DNA from: CAWINH01 sp963837425 | Lineage (GTDB): Bacteria > Chloroflexota > Limnocylindria > QHBO01 | DNA: 64,000 nucleotides | Direction: 5' to 3' | Assembly: GCA_963837425.1 (NCBI GenBank) | Contig: CAWINH010000005.1 | Coordinates: 186,001 to 250,000 of the forward strand | In this document: piece by piece, positions 58,209 through 64,000 of the stretch | Layout: each line of letters begins with the position of its first letter | How positions within the stretch are numbered: the first letter of the stretch is position 1 | The notes under the pieces: model-generated | What the model was told of the DNA's origin: nothing | What the model saw: only the letters and a program-made list of their open reading frames with translations | Database searches by the model: none | Made by a program: the position numbers and the translations under genes

Positions 58209-59480
58209 ATGGTCGACGAGCAGCGGGTTCCAGCGCTCCGCCATGACGTCTGGACCAACGCGCAGAGCGCGCTCGATCAGGCTGCCGAGCGGCTCCACCT
58301 CGATGCGGCCATGCATCGGGTCCTCCGCGTGCCGAAGCGGGAGATCGTCGTCAACTTCCCAGTCCGTCGCGACGACGGGTCCGTGGATGTCTTCACCGGG
58401 TTCCGCGTCCATCACAACCTGAACCGGGGGCCGGCCACCGGCGGTGTCCGCTTCACCGCGGACCTGACGATCGACCTCGTCCGCGCCAACGCGATGTTCA
58501 ACACCTGGAAGGCGGCGCTCGTCCAGATCCCGTACGGCGGCGCGATGGGCGGCGTGGTCGTCAACCCGCGACGGCTGTCGACCGCCGAGCGCAAGAACCT
58601 TACCCGGCGCTACACCGCGGAGATCGCACCGCTCATCGGGCCGGACCGCGACATCCCGACCCCGGACGTGAACACCGGGTCCCAGACGATGGCCTGGATG
58701 ATGGACACCTTCAGCATGCACCAGGGGCACACCGTCCCGGGAGTGGTGACCGGCAAGCCGGAGGCGATCGGCGGGACGCGCGGGCGTCGCGAGGCCACCA
58801 GCCGCGGTGCGTTCCGGACGATCGCCGCCGCGGCGCGGGACCGCGGGCTCGATCTCCGAGGCGCGGACGTCGTCATCCAGGGCTTCGGGCGCGTGGGGAC
58901 GGTCCTCGCCGAGATGCTGGCCGCCGCCGGCGCGCGCATCGTGGCGATCGCCGATGACCGCAACGCGGTGCGCAATCCGGCAGGCATCGACATCAGCGCG
59001 GCCGTGGCCTGGATGCAGCAGCACGATCGAATCGACGAGCTGCCGAACACCGAGCCCGTCGAGCGCTCCGCGATCTTCGGCCTCGAATGCACAGTCCTCG
59101 TCTCGGCCGGCGTGCAGTACCAGCTGGACGCCGCGGCGGCCGAGGAGGTGCGAGCCGCCATCGTCGCCGAGGCGGGCAACTCGCCGACCACGCCCGAGGC
59201 GGATGCCGTCCTGCGCGAGCGCGGCATCTTCGTCATCCCCGACATCCTGTGCACCGCCGGCGGGATGGTGCTCACCTACTTCGAGTGGGTCCAGGACATG
59301 CAGGCCTTTTTCTGGACCGAGGCCGAGGTCGCAGCCGAGCTGGACCGGATCATGGATGCCGCGTTCGCCGACGTCAGCGCCATGAGCGCCGAGCACGGAG
59401 TCGACGCCCGCTCGGCGGCAATGATGGTGGCGGTCCAGAGGGTGGCGGAAGCGACGACGCTGCGCGGCCTGTACCCCTAG
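58209..59480 (+). CDS. glutamate dehydrogenase-like pseudoenzyme (catalytic lysines lost)
   Basis: 423 residues from ATG 58209; it aligns without gaps of note to gdhA at 30.3-31.6 kb. The substrate lysine motif GPAKGG is GPATGG (Thr77), and the catalytic GGGKGG is GGAMGG (Met113). Lys101, Asp153, the Rossmann motif IQGFGRVGTVLAEML and the final RVAEATTLRGLYP are kept. It should fold and bind cofactor but is unlikely to oxidise glutamate. Thermus GdhA/GdhB is a known precedent of a regulatory plus a catalytic subunit. No frame break, so a functional partner is likelier than decay. Confidence 0.92.
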   Translation: MVDEQRVPALRHDVWTNAQSALDQAAERLHLDAAMHRVLRVPKREIVVNFPVRRDDGSVDVFTGFRVHHNLNRGPATGGVRFTADLTIDLVRANAMFNTWKAALVQIPYGGAMGGVVVNPRRLSTAERKNLTRRYTAEIAPLIGPDRDIPTPDVNTGSQTMAWMMDTFSMHQGHTVPGVVTGKPEAIGGTRGRREATSRGAFRTIAAAARDRGLDLRGADVVIQGFGRVGTVLAEMLAAAGARIVAIADDRNAVRNPAGIDISAAVAWMQQHDRIDELPNTEPVERSAIFGLECTVLVSAGVQYQLDAAAAEEVRAAIVAEAGNSPTTPEADAVLRERGIFVIPDILCTAGGMVLTYFEWVQDMQAFFWTEAEVAAELDRIMDAAFADVSAMSAEHGVDARSAAMMVAVQRVAEATTLRGLYP

Positions 59481-59548
59481 GTTTCCGAACGGCCAAGTCC
59501 GCAACGCCGATCAAGCGCGACGCGGCGACGGCGGGCGAGGATGAGCCC

Positions 59549-60466
59549 ATGAGCACGTCGACCGATACGTTCCACACGTTCGTCGCCTCGGTGGCTGCCG
59601 ATCTCGACGATCACGCGGTCCGCGGCGCGGACCTCGCGTCGCGCGCGTTTCTGTCGCGGTACCACTTCGATCGGCTCATCCGCGCCACGGCGGGCGAAGC
59701 GCCCGCCGGCTTCCGGCGACGGGTCCTCCTCGAACGGGCGGCGTATCGGCTCGTCACGAGCAGGCGCGGGATCCTCGAGATCGCGCTCGAGGCCGGTTAC
59801 TCCTCGAACGAGGCGTTCAGCCGGGCCTTCCGCCGCGCGTATGGCAGCGTGCCGTCGGCCTGGCGCCGCGCACCACGCCAGATCCAGTTGCCGTGCCCGA
59901 ATGACGTGCACTTCCATCCCCCGGGCGGCCTCCGGCTGCCCGCGCAGCGTGAGGTGACCCCCATGAATCTCCTGGTCAAGATGGTCGAGCATCACATCTG
60001 GCTGGTTGGCGAGCTGATCGGCCGCGCAGCCGCCCTCGACGACACGCAGCTCGACGCCCCTATCCAGCTCTCCGTCGAGGGCATCGACGACACGCCGACG
60101 ATCAGAGCTCTCCTCTCGCGGCTCGTCGGTCAGATGGACATGTGGAACAGCGCGATCGCCAGTCGCGACTACGACTGGGACGTGGAGAAGGGCGAGACGC
60201 TGGACGCGGTGCGCCTGCGCCTCGAGCGGGCCGGCTCGACGTTCCTCGCCGAGGTGCGGCGGGTCGTGAACGAGAACCGGCTCGACGAGACGTTCGTCGA
60301 CGCGCTCTGCGAGCCCGCCGAGGTGTTCACCTACGGCGGGCTGATCGCCCACGTACTCACCTTCGCCGCGGTTCGCAGGACGCTGGTCCTCGGTGCACTG
60401 GCCTCCGCCGGGATCACCGATCTCGGCACCGGGGACCCCCGCAAGTGGGTCGCCGAGGCCGCCTGA
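59549..60466 (+). CDS. AraC-type HTH fused to a DinB-like domain
   Basis: 305 residues from ATG 59549. N-terminal AraC HTH pair: FLSRYHFDRLIRATAGEAPAGFRRR (core SRYHFDRLIRATAGEAP) and ILEIALEAGYSSNEAFSRAF ... PSAWRR. A linker with CPNDVHFHPPGGLRLP follows. From about 130 a helical DinB-like metal domain: VKMVEHHIWLVGELIGRA, LLSRLVGQMDMWNSAI, LIAHVLTFAAVRRTLVLGAL. DinB His ligands (H near 140, 279) are visible. Sensing plus DNA binding in one chain is inferred. It starts 68 bases after the GDH-like stop. Confidence 0.85.
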   Translation: MSTSTDTFHTFVASVAADLDDHAVRGADLASRAFLSRYHFDRLIRATAGEAPAGFRRRVLLERAAYRLVTSRRGILEIALEAGYSSNEAFSRAFRRAYGSVPSAWRRAPRQIQLPCPNDVHFHPPGGLRLPAQREVTPMNLLVKMVEHHIWLVGELIGRAAALDDTQLDAPIQLSVEGIDDTPTIRALLSRLVGQMDMWNSAIASRDYDWDVEKGETLDAVRLRLERAGSTFLAEVRRVVNENRLDETFVDALCEPAEVFTYGGLIAHVLTFAAVRRTLVLGALASAGITDLGTGDPRKWVAEAA

Positions 60467-60490
60467 GGCCCGCCGGCCCGCGCGCGGCGA

Positions 60491-60518
60491 GGCCGATCCG
60501 CTTGCGGCGGCATCGGCC
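60491..60518 (+). terminator. hairpin after the AraC-DinB gene
   Basis: GGCCGAT (60491-60497) and ATCGGCC (60512-60518), 7 bp, with a 14-base loop followed by TTGCCC. A weak terminator candidate ahead of the mutase gene. Confidence 0.45.
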
Positions 60519-60538
60519 TTGCCCGCACACTTGGCGCC

Positions 60539-62293
60539 ATGGCGGATCGCACGCGGTGGCGGGAGCACCAGCAGCGCTGGGAGGCCGAGCGCCTCAAGCC
60601 GGCGCTCGAGGGCGCACCCGAGCGGAGGGCGCGCTTCATGACCCAGTCCGGGGTCGAGGTCAACCGGGTCTATTCACCCGCTGACCTCGACGACCCGGCG
60701 AACGACCCGGACCGCGAACGCCCGCACTACGCGTACGGCCGGGGTGTGGGCGACACCCGAGACGCCAGGCCCTGGGACGAGATCGACGACCTGGGCCTCC
60801 CCGGTGAGCCGCCCTTCACCCGTGGCATCCACCCGACCGGCCACCGCGGCCGGCTGTGGACGATGCGGATGTTCGCCGGCTTCGGCACCGCCGAGGACAC
60901 GAACGACCGCTTCAAGAAGCTGATCGCGGCCGGTGGCACCGGCCTGTCGATCGCCTACGACATGCCGACCCTCTACGGCTACGACCACGACGAGCCACAG
61001 GCGGCGGGCGAGTTCGGCACGTGCGGCGTCGCAGTCTCCTCGCTCGCCGACATGGAGATTCTGCTCGACGGCCTGCCGGTCGGCGAGATCAGCACCAGCA
61101 TGACCATCAACTCCCCGGCGGCCATGATCTGGGCGATGTACATCGTGGCCGCCGAGAAGGCCGGGGTGTCGCGCGCGGCCCTGTCCGGGACGCTGCAGAA
61201 CGACATCCTCAAGGAGTTCATCGCCCAGAAGGAGTACATCTTCCCGCCCGCCCCGTCCCTGAAGCTCGTGACCGACACCGTCGAATGGGGCACCCGCGAG
61301 CTCCCACGCTGGAACACGATCAGCATCAGCGGCTACCACATCCGGGAGGCGGGCTCGACTGCCGTCCAGGAGCTGGCCTTCACGATCGCCGACGGGATCG
61401 CGTACGTGGAGGACGCGCTGGCGCGCGGGCTGCGCTTCGACGACTTCGCCCCGCGCCTCTCCTTCTTCTTCAACAGCCACAACGACTTCTTCGAGGAGAT
61501 CGCGAAGTTCCGCGCCTCGCGGCGCATCTGGTACAAGCTCGCCACCGAGCGCTTCGGCGCCGAGAACGAACGATCCACCTGGATGCGCTTCCATACCCAG
61601 ACCGCGGGCGTCAGCCTCACCGCCCAGCAGCCGCTCAACAACCTGACCCGGGTCGCCATCCAGGCGCTGGCCGGAGTGCTGGGCGGGACCCAGTCGCTCC
61701 ATACCGATGCGTACGACGAGGCGTGGGCGGTCCCCAGCGAGGATGCCGCCCTCCTTGCCCTCCGCCAGCAGCAGATCCTCGCTGAGGAATCGGGCGTCGC
61801 GAACACCGTCGATCCGCTCGCCGGCAGCTACTTTGTCGAGACGCTCACGAACCGTACCGAGCAGGCGACCTGGGAGTACCTGCGCCAGATCGACGAGATG
61901 GGGGGCATGGTCTCCGCCATCGAGGCCGGCTTCCCGCAGGCCGAGATCGCCGACGCCGCGTACGAGCAGACGCGGCGGCTGGAAACCCACGAACGCGAGA
62001 TCGTGGGCGTCACCCGCCATGCCGACCCGAACGAGGAGCTCGGCATCCCGCTGCTCGAGATCAGCCACGAGCAGGAGCGGCGGCACCTCGACCGCCTGGC
62101 GAACGTGCGCGCCGAGCGCGACGCCGAGGCGCATGCGAAGTCGCTCACGCGCCTCCGCGACGAGGCGGCCCGCGGCGACGTGAACCTCATGCCGGCCATC
62201 ATGGAGGCGGTCGCCGCCTACGCGACGATCGGCGAGATGTGCAACGTCCTGCGCGCCGTCTACGGGGAGTACCGCGAGCCATTGGCCGTCTGA
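60539..62293 (+). CDS. mcmA: methylmalonyl-CoA mutase, large (catalytic) subunit
   Basis: 584 residues from ATG 60539. Substrate-barrel domain without the B12 domain: PPFTRGIHPTGHRGRLWTMRM, GTGLSIAYDMPTLYGYD, STSMTINSPAAMIWAMY, GTLQNDILKEFIAQ, NTISISGYHIREAGS and RFHTQTAGVSLTAQQP. Length fits the MutA/large type lacking the cobalamin domain. It needs the stand-alone B12 subunit encoded at 41.3-41.7 kb. Converts methylmalonyl-CoA to succinyl-CoA in propionate breakdown. Monocistronic. Confidence 0.95.
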   Translation: MADRTRWREHQQRWEAERLKPALEGAPERRARFMTQSGVEVNRVYSPADLDDPANDPDRERPHYAYGRGVGDTRDARPWDEIDDLGLPGEPPFTRGIHPTGHRGRLWTMRMFAGFGTAEDTNDRFKKLIAAGGTGLSIAYDMPTLYGYDHDEPQAAGEFGTCGVAVSSLADMEILLDGLPVGEISTSMTINSPAAMIWAMYIVAAEKAGVSRAALSGTLQNDILKEFIAQKEYIFPPAPSLKLVTDTVEWGTRELPRWNTISISGYHIREAGSTAVQELAFTIADGIAYVEDALARGLRFDDFAPRLSFFFNSHNDFFEEIAKFRASRRIWYKLATERFGAENERSTWMRFHTQTAGVSLTAQQPLNNLTRVAIQALAGVLGGTQSLHTDAYDEAWAVPSEDAALLALRQQQILAEESGVANTVDPLAGSYFVETLTNRTEQATWEYLRQIDEMGGMVSAIEAGFPQAEIADAAYEQTRRLETHEREIVGVTRHADPNEELGIPLLEISHEQERRHLDRLANVRAERDAEAHAKSLTRLRDEAARGDVNLMPAIMEAVAAYATIGEMCNVLRAVYGEYREPLAV

Positions 62294-62319
62294 GCGCCGT
62301 CTAAGCGCCGCCTTGGCGC

Positions 62320-62385
62320 GGGTCGGGCGCAGCCCGGAACGATCGAACGCCCCGGGATCGCAGGGCACGCGCCTGCGCCCGACCC
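62320..62385. terminator. 13-bp hairpin after mcmA
   Basis: GGGTCGGGCGCAG (62320-62332) pairs perfectly with CTGCGCCCGACCC (62373-62385) around a 40-base loop, which itself has CCCGG...CCGGG. No T run follows. Terminator or RNA stabiliser. Confidence 0.5.
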
Positions 62386-62587
62386 TCAGGGGCTCAGCCT
62401 GCCAGATGACCGCTTACCGCCCGCTTATCGGCTCGAGATCCCCCGCCGATCGTCATCCCCACCTCACCACCAAGGTCCCACCCTCCGACTGAAACCCAGG
62501 CCGGATCGGATGCCTCGGTACAGGCATGAGATCCCCTTCGTCTTCGGACCGCCGCGAGCTGCGGCGGGCGGTTCGGCGGGCGGCGCC
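62386..62587. other. non-coding stretch before the heme-type membrane gene
   Basis: No gene supported. The frame of the downstream membrane protein is open back to ATG 62510, but that extension is Arg/Gly/Ala-rich and lacks similarity, so ATG 62588 is preferred. I see no clear promoter. Confidence 0.4.
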
Positions 62588-63286
62588 ATGAAGCTGTCCG
62601 GCCGGCTGAGCCTCATCGTCCTTATCGGTCTGACCATGGTGATCCTGGTTGCGACCGACCAGATCCTTCCCGCCACGTCCGAGTACCAGGCCCAGATTCG
62701 CGTCTGGCTCGCGGCCCGCGCAGCCGGCCTCGCGTCGCTGGCCCTCGTAACGCTGACGGTGTCGCTGGGCATTGCCATGAGCCATCCGCAGCAGAGCCAG
62801 TGGAGACAGTCGAAGCGCATCTTCCCGTGGCACGAATCGCTGTGGGTCTTCACGCTTGCGTTCATCGGGGTCCACGTCGCGAGCCTGGTCGTCGACAACT
62901 ACTCCGGGGTGGGCATTGCGGGCGCCCTGATCCCGGGCCTCTCCACGTACCGTTCGGTCCCGGTGGCGCTCGGCGTCCTCGCGCTGTACGCGCTGCTGAT
63001 CACGGCTCTGACAGCCCGCTACACGAAGTTCCTGCCCGCCGGCACCTGGCTGCGGCTCCACCGCCTCTCAGTCGTGGTCCTCGTGCTGGGATGGGCCCAC
63101 GGCGTCCTGGCCGGGACCGATACCGATGCGCTGCGCCCTGCCTACTGGGCGATGGCGATCGTGGTGCTCGCTGCCGCCGTTTACCGCTATTGGGTCGTCC
63201 GCGAGCGTACCCGGCGAACCATCCCGCTTTCCCCGGCTCTCACACCAAAGGAGGAACGTCATGTCACACCTCACCCTGCGCCGTAG
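62588..63286 (+). CDS. ferric-reductase-like transmembrane heme protein
   Basis: 232 residues from ATG 62588. About six membrane segments. Paired His for two hemes: PWHESLWVFTLAFIGVHVAS in the third helix and WLRLHRLSVVVLVLGWAHGVLAG near 150-170. These match the ferric reductase-like (YedZ/MsrQ-type) family; no FAD/NAD domain is present. The C-terminus extends over the Shine-Dalgarno of the next gene by 26 bases. Electron transfer through the membrane is inferred; partner unknown. Confidence 0.8.
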   Translation: MKLSGRLSLIVLIGLTMVILVATDQILPATSEYQAQIRVWLAARAAGLASLALVTLTVSLGIAMSHPQQSQWRQSKRIFPWHESLWVFTLAFIGVHVASLVVDNYSGVGIAGALIPGLSTYRSVPVALGVLALYALLITALTARYTKFLPAGTWLRLHRLSVVVLVLGWAHGVLAGTDTDALRPAYWAMAIVVLAAAVYRYWVVRERTRRTIPLSPALTPKEERHVTPHPAP

Positions 63287-63734
63287 CTTCGTCGTGGTCA
63301 TTGCCATTGGCAGCCTGTTCGCCGGCGCCGCAGCGATCCGCGCCGCTGCCGGCTGGACTGCCGATGCGGCACCACTCGGCGATCGCCCGCCCGACCCGAA
63401 TGCCCTCGTCGCGCAGCTGCAGGATGAGCAGTCCCGTGCGGCAAGCCTGGGCGATCAGCTCAGCCAGGTCACCGCCCGCGCAGCCGAGCTGCAGGGCGCG
63501 CTCGAGGCTGCACAGAGCAAGGCGGAGACCGACAGGGCCTCGGCGGACGACATGACCGCGCAGCTCGCCGCCGCCAAGGCGCGGCTCGCGGACCTCGAGG
63601 CTCAGCTGGCCAGGGCCCGGGCCGCAGCCGTGACCACGACAACCGTCGCCGCACCCGCGCCATCGACGACGGCCACGGCCACGAGCACCCCGAGCCAGTA
63701 CGAGGACGGTTCCGGCGAGCCGGGCGACGACTGA
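63261..63734 (+). CDS. secreted or membrane-anchored coiled-coil protein
   Basis: 157 residues from ATG 63261, with AAGGAGG 6 bases ahead. N-terminal signal/anchor (SFVVVIAIGSLFAGAAAIRAAAG), then a long heptad-like coil (QLQDEQSRAASLGDQLSQVTARAAEL and LAAAKARLADLEAQLARARA) and a Thr/Pro/Ala tail ending acidic (SQYEDGSGEPGDD). It overlaps the heme-protein gene by 26 bases, and its stop overlaps the next start (TGATG). It likely acts in the envelope with both neighbours. Confidence 0.8.
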   Translation: MSHLTLRRSFVVVIAIGSLFAGAAAIRAAAGWTADAAPLGDRPPDPNALVAQLQDEQSRAASLGDQLSQVTARAAELQGALEAAQSKAETDRASADDMTAQLAAAKARLADLEAQLARARAAAVTTTTVAAPAPSTTATATSTPSQYEDGSGEPGDD

Positions 63735-64000
63735 TGGCGGCGCCCCGCCCGATCGTCCACGTGCCCCTGCTCGCTGCGGCCTCGGCTGGACTGTACGCGG
63801 TCTCGCTGTCGGCCATCGCCCTGCTCCAGGCGCAGCATGACGGGCAGGTGCTCGCCAGCCGCCAGCCGCTCGTCGACGCTGCGGCGCGAGCGGCGGAGGA
63901 GCGATCGCTGACCGAGGCCGCGGTGCAGCGGGCAAGCACCCTCCTGGGCGCCGCCTCGGACCAGTACGCGGCCGCCACCGGAGCGTCGGGTGATCTCGAC
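63734..64000 (+). CDS. N-terminal part of a membrane-anchored protein (continues past window)
   Basis: Starts at ATG 63734, overlapping the previous stop by one base. The visible 89 residues have a membrane segment (PLLAAASAGLYAVSLSAIALLQ, about 10-31) and then an Ala/Arg-rich helix (VDAAARAAEERSLTEAAVQRA) that looks like the start of a coiled coil. Third gene in a row with the heme protein and the coiled-coil protein. Family unknown; the rest lies outside. Confidence 0.7.
   Translation, partial: MAAPRPIVHVPLLAAASAGLYAVSLSAIALLQAQHDGQVLASRQPLVDAAARAAEERSLTEAAVQRASTLLGAASDQYAAATGASGDLD

Overview
The window is a dense, GC-rich bacterial chromosome segment with about 64 protein genes, five tRNA genes, one large SRP RNA and almost no mobile DNA. 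The gene mix suggests a Chloroflexota-like organism or a near relative of Actinobacteria. Pointers are the dnaX-ybaB-recR block beside serine tRNAs, tadA and serS, a class I lysyl-tRNA synthetase, a K+-independent H+-pyrophosphatase, an F420-type luciferase-like oxidoreductase, dodecin, HhH-GPD and DUF1684 proteins, and Pro/Ala/Thr-rich secreted proteins. This assignment is inference from gene content, not a phylogeny.

Layout. (1) 1-16.9 kb is an information-processing region: dnaX-ybaB-recR, the SRP RNA with its own promoter, all four serine tRNAs (GGA, CGA, GCU, UGA), one arginine tRNA with anticodon GCG, a TadA-like deaminase, serS, lysK and greA. Between these lie a protein mannosyltransferase, citrate synthase, thymidine kinase, an ECF sigma/anti-sigma pair and a proline iminopeptidase-like hydrolase. 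(2) 17-24.7 kb holds uppP, the membrane pyrophosphatase, lepB, ndk and an M16 peptidase operon. (3) 24.8-27.8 kb is a CoA operon, coaX-coaBC-panC-like. (4) 27.9-31.7 kb holds an HhH-GPD protein, a BioD-like/DRTGG protein and the catalytic glutamate dehydrogenase. (5) 31.7-37.0 kb is a fatty-acid beta-oxidation set. (6) 37-43 kb has a TetR-controlled ABC exporter, MeaB with the small methylmalonyl-CoA mutase subunit, a hydrolase-cyclase gene remnant, a pterin dehydratase and folE. (7) 43-50 kb has a large GT-C-like membrane protein and a complete osmoprotectant (OpuC-type) ABC importer. (8) 50-64 kb is a set of envelope, nucleic-acid-binding and metabolic genes. It includes a second glutamate dehydrogenase that lacks its catalytic lysines, an AraC-DinB fusion, the large mutase subunit and a heme-type membrane protein.

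Expression. Many genes have a TANNNT -10 hexamer only 6-10 nt before the start codon, leaving no room for a Shine-Dalgarno site. Leaderless mRNAs are therefore probably common here. Genes inside operons overlap by ATGA, GTGA or TGATG. Several promoters are extended -10 types (TGC before the hexamer); only greA and the SRP RNA have a clear -35 at 17 bp.

Most interesting points. The arginine tRNA carries GCG, where ACG is usual in bacteria, and the neighbouring TadA-like protein has lost its catalytic Glu; together these suggest loss of A34-to-inosine editing. The second glutamate dehydrogenase looks like a regulatory pseudoenzyme. The PanC-like protein has lost several active-site residues although it sits in an intact CoA operon. 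No CRISPR array, prophage, insertion sequence or rRNA was seen.
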